Shown piece by piece: positions 49,813 to 61,808 of a stretch of DNA of 64,000 nt (position 1 is the first letter of the stretch; the number at the start of each line of letters is the position of its first letter). The stretch lies in assembly GCA_949357655.1 (NCBI GenBank), contig CASHTG010000016.1, forward strand, positions 62,001 through 126,000, in the 5' to 3' direction. This DNA is from Parascedosporium putredinis (lineage: Eukaryota > Ascomycota > Sordariomycetes > Microascales > Microascaceae). The notes beneath the pieces were generated by a model. It worked only from the letters and a program-made list of their open reading frames with translations, did no database searches and had not been told where the DNA came from. The position numbers and the translations under genes were made by a program.

Positions 49813-51805
49813 ATGGTATCCCCAAGCGATGATGTGGCGAGGCCTAGCTCTCCTCCCGGGAAGGATGGGCCCCGAGACGCTGCAAGCTCTGGGGCCAACC
49901 ACCACCCCAACTTAACCCGGGCGGGAAGTACGCACGAAGGGAAGGACAACGGTGGCAAGGCTAGTCTCGAGACGCCCCTTTCCGTGGCCTCGGCGGAAGA
50001 CCTTGACAATTCTCCAGCAGAAACAGAGCCGCCGCACCGGCAATGGTCTGGGCTCTTGAAGATCCTACGACGAGCGATCACCTGGACCCCCGCGGTGCAG
50101 GTTTGATCCCAAAAACCCGCCACCCTTCACAATGACTTTGAATATCCTCTATGGCTTCGTGAGTACTGGTGTCTATGCATCCCGCCTTCGCTGATGGCCT
50201 TGGCTTTCTCTAGTCTTGCTCATCGCGAAGATTGTCTAAGCTTACCGTCACAGTCCGCTTGTTTCACCGTGGCCACTCTGTACTACAATCAACCGGTCTT
50301 GAATAAGATAGCAGAGACCTTTAATGTTACCCACGAAAAAGCCTCTTCCGTGGCCACACTCCTCCAAGCCGGCTACGCCTCTGGGTTGCTTTTTATATGC
50401 CCCCTCGGGGACATCGTAAGGAGACGCCCCTTTATCCTAGCCCTAATATGGGGCACCGCCATGCTTGTAAGCTTTCTCGCAAATATACTCTTCCCCGATT
50501 CCTTTACCTTGTCCTATCTTTTACTCCCTGCCTTTCGTTTCTTTCACTTTTCCCCCTCTCCCCCAAAAGGATGCGGGCCATGATGAGATCTTCATCTTGG
50601 CAAACTAACATGCCTCGTGTCAGTGGTTGGGTCTCTGCATCACCAACAACTTCACTGTCTTCTCCGCTCTCTCCTTCCTCTGTGGCGCGACTACCGTTAC
50701 CCCACAGCTCATGTTGCCCCTCGTCGGCGATTTCGCTCCTCCTCACCGCAAGGCCAGTTCCATCTCCATCGTTGTCTCTGGTTTGATGCTCGGGATGCTC
50801 GTCGCCCGCCTCCTGTCTGGTATCGTCTCTAACTACACGGATTGGCGCAATGTTTATTGGTTCTCTTTCGGGGCTCAGCACCTACTCCTGGTTGCCCTTT
50901 ACTTCTTCATGCCCGACTATCCGTCCACAAATCCTAACGGGCTTCGCTACACCCGCGTTTTGTGGTCCATCGTTCACATGCTCTTCACCCAGCCACTGCT
51001 CGTCCAGGCCTGCCTCATCGCCCTCTTCATGAGTGCCTCCTTCACAGCCTTCTGGACAACCCTGACATTTCTCCTCTCCTCTCCTCCCTATAACTACTCC
51101 TCGCTGACAATAGGTCTCTTTTCCCTCATCGGCATCGCGTCCATCGCAGGTGGGCCCTTTACGGCCGCCTAGTCACTGATCGCTACGTCCCTTGGCTTTC
51201 TTCTCTCCTCGGCCTAATCATTGCCTTCTGCGGCATCACGATTAGTACCTTTACAGGTAATTCCACCATTGCGGGGCCCGTTATACAGGCAGTTGCCGTC
51301 GACGTGGGCATCCAGATGGCCCAGACCGCCAATCGCACAGCCATTTACACCATCGACCCCAAGGCTCGAAACAGGCTTAACACCGCGTACATGGTCATGG
51401 CCTTCTGCGGCCAACTTTCCGGTACCGCTATCGGAAACCGGCTTTACCACGAGGGTGGCTGGACTTGGAGCGGCGGTATTTGCAGTGCGTGTACCCTACC
51501 CATGCTTATCTCTTTCTTCACCTTTCTATGTTTCTGGTGCAAAAGTTTTCCCATCCGCCAGCTGACACCTTGCACTGATTCTAGTGGCTTTTATCGGTTC
51601 GGCTATCCTAGTCTGCCTGTTTAAGGGACCTCGTGAACCTGGTTGGTTCGGCTGGAGCGGAGGCTGGAAAATGAGGCGCGACGATCTACCTCATTCTAGT
51701 GGAGGAGTTGAGAGGGAGATTGAGAGTCCAGCACAAGAAGATATAATTTCCACCCCTGGAGAGAAAGCCATTGGTCCCGCCTATCCTACCCATCAAAAGG
51801 GATAA
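49813..51805 (+). CDS. Major facilitator superfamily transporter, four exons
   Basis: A polytopic membrane transporter of the MFS. A hydrophilic N-terminal tail of about 90 residues (Ser/Pro/Asp-rich) precedes about twelve hydrophobic segments. Exons are 49813-50158, 50254-50466, 50624-51484 and 51585-51805; phases agree. Motif A-like GDIVRRRPFIL follows the second membrane segment, and the first segment reads CFTVATLYYNQPVL, a pattern found in a group of fungal and bacterial MFS proteins. The second half includes DVGIQMAQTANRTAIYTIDPKARNR (in part), typical of the same group, and the C-terminus is a short Glu/Pro-rich tail. Frame breaks lie at a C-run 50087-50091 (two missing or one extra) and a T-run 51158-51160 (one missing). 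Substrate is unknown. Confidence 0.88.
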
Positions 51806-52270
51806 CATATACCTCAGCTAGATCCTCGGGTACATCCCGTGCCGAGCAGTCGCTGTCAAAGCATTTACGCGATCACAGTCCCCTTTGGCGGCATCACATT
51901 TCAAGGTATAGGTCACACATAGCACTAGTACCGAGAAAACTTTTTCTTACTAGGAATAACTCTTAATGATGGTGAAAAAGATGCTGAAATTTCGTAACAC
52001 GAAATGAGAACCCGTTCAACGCCACTCTTCCGCCTCCACCACATGGGGTTTACGTGTAATGGATCCATTGTCTTAATGACACTTAGTTCATGGCCTGGTG
52101 AGCGTTTACACCGGGGTATCATCAAATGAGCAATAACAAGAAGGGAAAGATGAAATATGGGGAAAAGCACAAAGATACATAGCCAATTCAGTAGACCCCG
52201 AAAGCGGTAGATGTAAAGAAGGGACTGAAGGTTGCCAGAAAAAGGAAAAGGGTTACAATATGTTGACCAC
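51806..52270. other. Spacer between convergent MFS and annexin genes
   Basis: About 465 bases hold the two 3' regions. Nothing else is visible. Confidence 0.5.
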
Positions 52271-53813
52271 TTAGATAGACTCTCCAATGCAAGACAGCAG
52301 GAACCTTTCGAAATCGCCGCTCGTTTCGCCCTTGATACGCCTTGCCAGGTCTTTGCCGAAGCGTTGCGAGTATGCGCCACGAATGTTGTTGAGTGCGTTG
52401 CTGTCCCAGTGGTAACGGACAACGCGGGAGGCGAGAAGCTTATCTCTCGTTCCAGCACCAGCCATGGTAGCCTCTAGGAGTGTCGCGGCATGCATATACT
52501 TGTCGTTCGCTTGGCGGAGCTGGTAGAGTAGAGCATCTTCCATATGGCCCGAGAATTCCTACAACATGGGAGGTTAGTATAAGGGATTTCACAGAGGGGA
52601 AAAGGATAGAGGGTAGCTACATACACTCTTGATCACTTGCTCTAAGCTTTTGCTATATCTTTGTTGATAAGCATGGGCAATGGCGCGCAGTTGGTTGTCG
52701 TTTCTCGACGTGAAGATGCTACATATAAGTAGCTCGTCTGTCCCCATGCGACCCTCAGTAGCCTTGTAGATCTCGAGAACATCCTGGTCGATCTGCTGCG
52801 GTACGACGGGTGCAGCATCCTCCGCTCTCGTAGCAGCAAGGACCATTAAAAAGTGTCGCTCCGTCTTGCCGCTCAAGTCACTCTTGACATCATCTTCTAA
52901 GCGACGGGCAAACGTTTTTGAGTACGTAGATTTGATGGCCTGGATATCGGCATTGGACCGGGAGAGTAGCACATCATTGAGAAGAGCTTCATTGGTGCCC
53001 ATGCCCTTCAGGGCGTCCCGGAGGGTGTGCACGTCGTTGAGAAGGGGGCCTCGTGCTACTGCCATAAGACCGTACTCCAGGTTCCCGCTCGTTTCCTTCT
53101 CGATATCCCGCACGAGATCGCGGTTGAACTGCCGTTGGAAACTAGCCTTCAAAGCTTCAATTTGGTGGGGGTCTTTAGAGGCGATTGCCCGTATGAGGAG
53201 CTTCTCGTCCGTACCAAATCCCTTCATCGCGGCTCGACAGGTTTGCGCGTCGGCTGTGGCGTCCCAGTTGATGATTTGAGGAGGGCCGTAGCCCGGGCTG
53301 GCAGGGGTTGGAGGAAACTGAGCTCCATGGGGGATACTGATTGCTTGCCGGAGGTGCGCCGTATTGCCCTGGAGGGGAGCGCCGTACTGGCCAGGAGGAG
53401 GAGCGTATTGGCCGGGAGGTGGCGCACCGTATTGGCCGGGAGGGCGCGCCATACTGTCCGGGAGGGGGCGCCGTAGGGCTGCGGGGAGTGCGGGGGGCAC
53501 CATAAGGGGCAGGCGGGTGGCCGTATTGCCCGTGGGGAGGGGGCTGCTGTTGATGGTATCCATGGCCTTGCTGGGGCGGGGAGGTGCGTAACCGCCATAT
53601 TGCTGGTTCTGGGGAGGATATTGGTTGGGAGGGGGTTGACCGTAGTGGCCTTGGCCTTGAGGAGGAGGCTGATAGTACTGGCCTGGCGGTTGGTTATAGC
53701 CTTGCTGAGGGGCTCTGGAAAAACAGAGTCGTTAGTCTGGCAGTAAAACAAACAGACGAAGTTTCAAAGGGTCGTTACTCACGGCCATAGCCCTGATAGG
53801 GTGGGTACGACAT
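52271..53813 (-). CDS. Annexin with a Pro/Gly/Gln/Tyr-rich N-terminus
   Basis: A calcium-dependent phospholipid-binding protein. The N-terminal about 150 residues are low complexity, with repeated PGQYGAPP-type units, followed by four annexin repeats. Repeat 1 contains MKGFGTDEKLLIRAI, repeat 2 LKGMGTNEALLNDVLLSRS, repeat 3 EGRMGTDELLICSIFTSR, and repeat 4 AGTRDKLLASRVVRYHW; the G-x-G-T calcium loops are kept in the first three and altered in the fourth. An intron at 52559-52624 separates repeats 3 and 4 in phase. A first intron follows the first ten codons (start 53813, MSYPPYQGYG); it joins in frame if the acceptor is the second AG of CCAGAG. The low-complexity part contains several run-length breaks (about 53340-53580), so its exact length is uncertain. 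Similar Pro/Tyr-rich heads occur in other fungal and animal annexins. Confidence 0.92.
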
Positions 53814-54209
53814 TGCTCTAAGCGAGGGAAAAAAAGAAAAGTGAAGAAAAAAAGGGACTAGGTGCGAGGGGAAAGACGCCGATTCAGTTTTGGTTTGGTG
53901 ACGAAGGTGTCGGCTTGTTTTTAAGTTCTTCTGGAATCGCGGCGCAGCACGAGAGAAAAGATCGCTTGGACAGGGGCGAACAAGCTTGAGATATACGTGC
54001 CACCTCCAGGCGAAGTACGGGAGGGGGCAAGCCAAGGCTCAGAAGCTAAGCCGGCTGGTACGTAATCGTTGGTGGCTTCCTGTTATTGATTGACTGGTTC
54101 GACCCAAACCTGCGCAAGCAGCACTACAGCCCCGAGCTAAGAGCGATTCCCGGGTTTCGAAGCAGCCTAGACATATTTGGCAAATTCCGTATTTTCTTGC
54201 GCGGAGAAG
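53814..54209. other. Divergent spacer upstream of the annexin gene
   Basis: It holds the annexin promoter. No gene was recognised; an overlapping + strand frame (54086-54400) has no family features. Confidence 0.45.
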
Positions 54210-54862
54210 ATGCCGGGCGTCACGAAAAGTTTGATCGAATCCATGAGCAACAACTACACGAGAATGCTCTTCCAGCCCAAACTCGAGAGCACTTGCGGAA
54301 TACGCCTCTGCAGCTTCTTTTCTGCTGTGCCCCTCCTGCCTTCTTCAAGGTGGAAATCCTCGCTTATGAGTACGTCATCCACAACACATCGACGACCTAA
54401 GTACACTTCCAGCGAGGAGGGAGGGCAGGGAGGGGCTTGAGGGGCAGAGAGACCCCACATGCGAACACCTTCGACCAGTTATGTCATGATGCGGGGCAAT
54501 ATCACAAGATGTTGTGGCGGTGGTCTTGCACTGCCACAAATTTCGCTCATGTCTCGCCCTCAACCTCCCCATGCGACGACTTCAGGGCTGCCACGCCCTT
54601 TCTCGTCTCTTGCCACGAAGATGCGGGGCCTCCTGTGGCCGATTTTCCCAATTTCCTTGAGTCAACGGCGCAAGGGAAAGGCGCTAAGGGATACCAATAC
54701 CACCAGGATATCGGTTTTCTGGAACCTGAGTTCCAGAACAGACATGTAGGGAGTAGGTACGATCCACAATCGCGCGACGCGATGGTGAGAAAGATGCCTT
54801 TTGTAGTGGTGGCCAATCAGAGCTCAGGAAAAAGGTGGCTGGTGATCCCAAAAGCGGCATAA
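54210..54862 (+). CDS. Unresolved reading frames, possible broken gene
   Basis: A frame starting MPGVTKSLIESMSNNYTRML at 54210 runs about 75 residues to a stop at 54440. Other frames continue to 54862: one reads RPFSSLATKMRGLLWPIFPI, another ends VVVANQSSGKRWLVIPKAA. Given the run-length errors in neighbouring genes, one gene split over three frames is possible. I recognise no family and cannot order the pieces reliably, so this is a weak call. Confidence 0.25.
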
Positions 54863-55361
54863 CGCCAGGCACACAGGAACAGAGTGCACACATTTGTGGC
54901 AGTCAAGGTCCACGCAGTGCACAGATCAATCTTCGTCCCATTTTTCTGCTTGCCCAACCTCTCCAAACTACGCTATGTTCCTAGTGTGCGCAAATTGCGG
55001 GCCGGGATAGCATCGCCGGACTCCGCTAACAACCAGCCTTCTGGATTTCCTCAAGAAAAAGAAATATCACAAGCAATTGTAAATCCTCATAAAGTAATGC
55101 CGTGGCCTAAGCGAGGGTTCCTAATTTTCCACATGAACACGCACCGCTATTATAAGTTCAACTAAAGAATTGGCCGCGTGCTCTTCATTCCAATCTTCAA
55201 CATTTGGCCCTCAAGCTGAAGATATCCATTCTGGGCTTTAAAACATTCAATAAGTTTGTGGTCAATTAATTCCCTGGCTTACACACCACCACAACCGCCA
55301 CAGCCACCGCTACCGATACCACCCGGCATCCAAACCCTTCTAGGGTTGTCCTGTTAGAAAG
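54863..55361. other. Spacer upstream of the secreted-protein gene
   Basis: No gene seen. A CA-rich patch (ACCACCACAACC-like, near 55284-55305) precedes the start codon by about 60 bases. Confidence 0.5.
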
Positions 55362-56316
55362 ATGAAGATCTCTGCATCTTCCCGCCTATTCCTCACACTC
55401 TCTACGCACTACTGGCTCACGTCAGGCCTCCCTTTGGCCTGCGGGCACGTAGCCTGGGACAGCCTAGTCCAGACTATCCGGTTGTTAACATAGCAGACCC
55501 AGAGGCTGATGTTCCCGGGTTCTCTGATAACGCGAATGCTGATAGCGGCAATGAGATTGGGTCGACGGTAACGCATACCATCACTCGACAGTCGGCGCTT
55601 CCCATCACAGCCACACAGGTCCAAGAATCCGAGCCTAGCCCTTCCTCTGAGACGGCTGCCGACGAGAACCAACGTCTAGATACGGCAGCTGTTCCTGTGG
55701 TTGGGGTCAAGGAGACACACCACCAAAGCCAAGCGACGGTGACTGTCTACCATAACAACCCAGCGCCCTCTACTTTGAAGTCCTCTACTCATCTCACAAT
55801 ACCGACTTCCACCGTCATCAGCATCTCCGTATCAACCCTCTCTTCCACAACCCTTCTAACGAACCCCACGCCCTCGGTCATCTTTGCACCATCTGTCCCA
55901 GAGGACGCCTCTGCTACGACCGCGCTGCCTTGACTGCGCCCGAGCCGGAGTTGGAGTGGTCTTCGACTATGGATGGTGTGGTGAGCGAGGCTCCGACGTC
56001 CGGTTGGGAAGAGGCGGCAAGCACCGCTTCGGCGAATGAGCTACCAACCCCACTTCCCGTTCTTGTTCCACAGCCTGCTGCAGGTACATCACTTGAATCA
56101 GCGCCCCAGCCAAGCGCACTTGTGTATGATTGGGAGCCAGCACCGGCGTGGGATGCAACTCCTACAACCGCTCGAGGCGTTGTTGGCATTGCACTTGTAA
56201 CCGGAGTGGCTGACTCTTCCTCATCATCCGCTGGCCAATCCCCAAGCGTACCTACCCAAATAGTTACTCCCTCGTGGAATGGAACAGTGGCTTATGAACC
56301 CCGACAAGACGACTAA
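55362..56316 (+). CDS. Secreted Ser/Thr-rich protein, function unknown
   Basis: The first codons (MKISASSRLFLTLS) followed by a hydrophobic ALLAHV segment look like a signal peptide. After it comes a hydrophilic protein rich in Ser, Thr, Ala and Pro, including STVISISVSTLSSTTLL, likely O-glycosylated, and an acidic C-terminal part with many Pro/Ser/Ala residues ending YEPRQDD. There is no transmembrane helix at the end, so I expect it in the wall or medium. The frame shifts twice: in the signal peptide at about 55401-55410, and at CC 55928-55929. One base at each gives exactly 319 codons. Without the corrections only two unconnected fragments would be seen. I know of no conserved domain. Confidence 0.6.
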
Positions 56317-58844
56317 GGATCCCGATCTCTCTTCGGATTTGCAGTCTTTATCGATACTATACGCGCTTGAACGGCCAGCGGCCCTAACGTGTTCCTAGCG
56401 GCGAGGGCATTACCGTTTCTAATATGCATCCTTTTATGGCGGTGCTGCATTTTTTCTTCTTGTTTTTTTTTCTTTTCCTCTTCGTCATGAAGGCGCGGAC
56501 CAAGGGCTGGGAAGCGTTGATGCATTTACAAGTATTTCAAGATTACGTTAGGTGTATGATTGGTGTTCTTCGCATAAACAGCTGTTAGATTCTTAGATAT
56601 TTTTAGTCTCTTTGTAGACCACGGTATGCTATTTATGAAATGAATTGTAATATTGATTGAAAAAGATGTACCTCTATCTACATCTGCCTTACTGCCTCTC
56701 ACATGATCCTCCTCGAGAGCTCACATGCTTACATCTACTGGATCAATGCATGCACGTCGTGCGATTATAGTTCAGCGAAGTCTAAGTAATTTGAAGAAGG
56801 ACCATGTGTGAGGTGATGCCCAATCGCATTTCGCGCCCATAACAGTTTCCGATCGACCGTCTCTACATGTATGCTACCGTGCGCGGGTGTTGAGGAGGAG
56901 TGAAGGAATAACTTGGCAGCTTTTCCAAGGAGAAATTTTATTGTGCGCAAAGAAGCGGTCTCGGCGTGTTCCAATGGGATCTCACCACGTCTGAACTTGC
57001 GTGCCCTCAACTGCTGGCCACCTCGCTGGGCAGCAACGTCGGGATTGTGGGGAGACGAAGACGAAGGGTAGAGTGTAGGCCGAGATATAGGGATGGGAGA
57101 GTTAAGAGGTCGGAGAAAAGTGTAAGCTTATTGATACAAAAGGCAGCAGATAGAACGTTGAGTCTACAGTATCTCGGAAGGATTGCTCGATTAAGGGAAT
57201 ATGTCGATTTCTCTACTACAAATCATGCACCTTGAGCGATCATTCACCTAAATCTGGCACTCAAAGCACCACCTGCTGAGCACACACTATAACGACCCCC
57301 ACTCGTTTATCCCCGCGAGAATTACACAGTAGGCTTCCCATGGCACGGATACGACAAAAAGCAGGACGTCTAAGGAGTGCCGGCATCCTCATCTGGTTTC
57401 TCGCTGGCGAACTTCCCTGGCAGTCGCTGCTTCCGCCATCACATCCTCGTCGCAGCATCTTCATCCGCGGCAGGCAGCGGGGTCAGGGTGTGGGGGTTCG
57501 GAAGGTCAATGGAACTGCATGGGATCATCATGGCAGCGCTGCGCGGATGGAATTTGGAGCGTCGAGATGCCGTCCTCCGATGGTACAATCTGCTCACCTT
57601 CGGGCTTCCACTACGATATCGAGATCCTTCACTCGGAGGAACAAGGTGACAACAATGGCGAAAAACCGGACGCATCACATGCGGCGTTGGGGCCGAGCCT
57701 AGACATACTCGGGTCTCGGTTTTTGGCATCGATTGGGTTGGCTCTTGGCCACGTGCTGTGGACGCAAGCCGCTGGGGCTGGGGAGGGTAATGTGGTGATT
57801 AGATAAAACATCGAAACAAGCAATTGTGTCAAACCTTTGTTAAAGTTACAGGTTGGGTCTGACATAGACGAAGTGAGTGGCGAAGGAACTCAAATCATTC
57901 ATGCTCCATAAGCAATACATGATGGGGGAGGGGACGGACATGTTGTTACTTTGGCTGAATCCAAGCATAAAGGTGGTCTTCGGGTCGATTGCGTTAATTG
58001 TCAGGTATTAAATATTAATTGGAGCCATTGATAGCTCGATACATCAGCCATTGTGAAGCTACTAATGCTGAGGTACGAAGTAGATAGCATCAAGCCCTGG
58101 TCAAACTACGAAGTAGCAATGCTGAAAACCGGGGGTTATAAATTTATATTATATAATATCAGCGATGAAAAGTGAGACCCAATCAGAATCCTATAAATTA
58201 CCAATTGTTCCCCATCCAAATTAACCATTAGATAGATTATATAATTCTTATAACTCTCATTCTCCCTTTATCAGTGTCCCTTTTATAACACTAGCCGTCT
58301 CCCTTTTGGTCGACAAGCTCAAATTCCTACTTAACGCGCTCCCCACATTCATTGTACTTGTATTGTGCGTGAGGCGTGTTGGCTCGACTCAGTTTTCTCT
58401 TTTACCTCCAAAGAGACGCGTCTGAGCCACAACGTACGCCCACCCGCCCACCTTCATAGGTCAAAGAGCTCCATCGTCGACATCATCGTCAACCAACTCT
58501 TTTTCTTTTCCCTTTCTACTGGGCTGTTTGGCGTCCCCTCTCGGCGCATGCCAGTTGTACGCGCATTATCGAAACTCCAGACGAAAGGAGGAGCTTCCCA
58601 TCGCTCGAGTATTTGGATACGGGCGGGCTGAATTTTATGAAAGTCAGCAAGGACTACACCTAGCACATGCCCACTGAAACGTTTTTGTGCGCTTGACTAG
58701 GCACTGTCGTTCAGCTAGTCAGCTTCGCTTGTCTCAATCTTTTCATGATTCTTAGCAAGGCCACATCTATTTCAATCTTCACTTACTCCCTCTGCCTGTT
58801 AGGCGAATCGCACCCTCTCACGTCATCCCGGGGGCAAACCAAGA
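56317..58844. other. Intergenic region with an AT-rich island
   Basis: About 2.5 kb without a recognisable gene. Overlapping frames at 57340-57806 include one ending LGHVLWTQAAGAGEGNVVIR, but I cannot assign it and confidence that it is coding is low. The stretch 58000-58265 is strongly AT-rich. A CT/CG-rich segment before 58845 probably carries the promoter of the zinc-finger gene. Confidence 0.45.
58000..58265. other. AT-rich island
   Basis: Runs such as AAATTTATATTATATAATAT stand out against neighbouring GC-balanced sequence. No coding potential was seen. Confidence 0.6.
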
Positions 58845-61808
58845 ATGAGTGACACACCCGTAACTGGGCCTGCCCAGACCACTGGCGATGGATCGCCCAT
58901 CGTTGGGAGAGCTGTCGTGGAACTTCCCGTATCAGGTACGATGGGGACAGTGCGCACTGCTTCCCGTAGCCCACCTCAGCAAACCTCGATCGCAGCAGGA
59001 GGGAGCATGACAACGCAGGCAGTGCCTTCCCCCGTTGTTCCAACCTCCTGCCAAAGTTCTGCAACAGTTCCCGCAACATCCTCTACTTCAGCCGGGACCG
59101 GTGGAGGATTCGAAAGACCCACGGCGCAGCCTCCATCAACGAGTCCAACCCCAACCCCAAGTGTACAGTTGCTGCAGTCGAGCAGTACTCCGCCGCAGGA
59201 GGCCCGCGAAGGAGGGACGCGGCTGGGTTCAACCCCGGCGGAGCCTCTGACCCTAGAAATGGCGCCCCGGGGACCGGAAGTGGCAGGTCCTGCTCCGCGC
59301 GTGCCTCCTACTCTGGCTGCTGGGCATACCGCAGCAGCGCTCCCGGCTTCCGAACCTGTAACCGTTGAATCGAACCAAAACGCGACCAGGCCTAGTCGGG
59401 AACACCTTTCCCCACACACTCACGTATTTCGAGCGCACGAGCAGAGCCATGTGCCCTCTGCGCCAGTCTCCATCAGGCCACCAGGCCCCCGCGAATCAGT
59501 ACCATCTCAGCCGGCAAGCATGACTGCCGCAACCCCCTTTCTCAGCCGACCCCCACCGCCCTTCCTACTGCCGAGGTTTCTGGAGACCGTATCGGGAGCG
59601 CGTCACCTTCCGGAGTTCCGGGTCCATATACCGCGGAAAATGTGATTGAGGGCCTCGGATTCCCATTGCAGAGCGACCGACCGGCCGATCCCCAGGCCAT
59701 CGCCGACGAGTGTAATGCCATCTACGCCACCATCATTCGGGTTTCACCTCATGCCTTCCAACGCTTTGTTAGAGATTCCTGGGAGAGGTCGCTTGTGGGG
59801 TCTAAGGAGCACCTTCAGTTTGTTGTAAGTACCTCCTCTTCCTTCTTCCTCTTCCTTTCTTCGAACAGGGAGAGACAGCGTCCGCCCCGCCTATAATGGA
59901 GCCAAAGGCGGGTCTGAGGACGGTTCGAAAGCGAGATAATGCTAACTAGAAGGATGGTGACAGCTGAATGCGACGTTAGATCGGGTAAGCCACGAAACGG
60001 CAAAAGCATCCATGGCGGTCCTTGGCACAAGGCTCATGAGGATGGCCGGAGAGGAACTGATACGCTCTGCCGAGTCGGACCTGCTTGGCCGCATGGAGGA
60101 TATTATTGTTGCCAAGGCCCCCGATAGCCTACTTGATAAAGCTATGAGGCGGCGTTTGGAGACAATTGACGCAAGGCCTTTGCTGAATATGCTCGCTCGG
60201 GCGGAGCGCCTTGGCTACGATTCTGGTGATATTATTGAAAACGGAGTCCCCGAACCGCCAGCGAAACACGGGCTCGGTGGCCATTCGCACCCTCCCCTCC
60301 CACGAGTTATCCCCCATACTCCCACTCAACACCCACCACCAGTACCCGGTTTAAACAGCGCTCCTATGCCGTGCCCACACTGCTCTAGGACGTTCTTGAC
60401 AGAAGCGCCGCGAGACCATGTAAGTTACCTTTGAGACACCCACTCCCCTCCTAGTGGGTGCGTGCAGCACGGTGTTGGTCCCTGTTTTCAACTAACCATA
60501 CGCTAGCATCTCAAAAGGGCATCTGTCAGAAACCTACGGTGGGCGCCAGGTTTATATGCGATCTATGCGGCCAGGGCTTCTCGACGAAATACGGCCTGGC
60601 GTACCATGCAGAGAATGGAGTGTGTTGCGTACCAGAAACGATCCATTCGGGGGACGCATCCACCTCGGCAGCCTCGCCCGTGCTTGTGTCGTCCGGTGGA
60701 AGTAGCCCTGTGTCCCAGCCTGCTGTGCAACCCCATCAAGTCACGCAGCTACGGCAGTCGTTCCATCCTTCTAATGCGCCGAACGGCTCGAATCGCATTG
60801 ACGGTGCGGCAAGACCAGCGGCCGCTGCAACGGCCTTGCCGATTTCTCATCCTCCGCCCTCATCTTATCTCCACTACCCCCAATACCCGTCGAGCACCCC
60901 TACCCACCACCAAGTGCAATCGTCACAGCCGACCGCTTCGGCAACCTCCGCCTCAATAGCAGTCCCGCCACGGGGTTGCATGATCCCTACGGACACCTAA
61001 CGTCGGCGCAGCGCCGCGAAATGGATATACAACTAGCCGGAGCGGAAAGCCTATACGCAGAGCGAATGCGTCAGGCACAACGAGATATTTTGAATCCGGG
61101 AGAGTTGAAAGTAAGGCTCGACAGCCTGAAAAACAGTCTTGCAACGAAACAGTCGATGGTTCGGAAAAAGTATGGTGTCAAGTTGCGGGAGAGAAAGACC
61201 AGGGCTGAGATGGCGGAGCAGCGTGCCCGAATGATTGGAACGTCCTACCCGCCGCCTACCCCAAGCTCAAATGATATGCACCACAGCAAGAAGGCGCGGA
61301 TGAATGCTGGAGATGCCGTGCCAACCCAAGTAGACGACATTTCTCGAGTACATTCATCCCTGGAGACACCCACGCGGAAACCCGTGAGGCCAGAGGCTCC
61401 TGTCCCGGGGTTCCACCGGGACCAGCGGCACCGGCAGCAGTCCCTGGAATGGCTCCTGTGCCAACTCATCTCCCCGGTCCCGCACCCCGGCCTATCCCCC
61501 AGTCAGCTGCAGCACCTCTGCCGCAGGCTCAGGTCTCTGTCCCTCGTTCACCACCTAGCAGCCATGTTAGTTCGAGGCCGGCGTTGAGCCTTGCCACGCC
61601 GAGCAGGGCTCGGGTGGAAAGCACGATTGTAGACAGTCCGTCAAGCCTCAAGTGGCCACGCAAGATCCACGCCCCGCAAACACGCGATCGAGGCCGGACC
61701 GGTTCCGATGCGGACTCGGATTCTGGATCGGATATTGACATGATTCCAGCACAACTTCCCCCACCGCCTCCTAGCAGAGGGAGAGTTGCTCCTCCTGTTC
61801 TACCCTAG
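58845..61808 (+). CDS. Tandem zinc-finger nuclear protein with a conserved basic C-terminal region
   Basis: A protein of about 913 residues. The first about 270 are Ser/Thr/Pro/Ala-rich and disordered. A helical block follows (about 59640-60240) starting GPYTAENVIEGLGFPL, then two cysteine-containing fingers: CPHCSRTFLTEAPRDHHLKKGIC and, after a short link, CDLCGQGFSTKYGLAYH ending in a Cys; both are of C2HC style rather than strict C2H2. A Pro/Gln-rich linker leads to a second helical, basic block (HLTSAQRREMDIQ, KYGVKLRERKTRAEM) and an acidic Ser/Asp tail (DADSDSGSDIDM). Introns are 59825-59963 and 60420-60506. Four one-base shortfalls at runs 59550-59554, 60513-60516, 60972-60975 and 61407-61410 break the frame; with them corrected the gene is exactly 914 codons. 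A DNA- or chromatin-binding role is inferred from the fingers. Confidence 0.85.
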
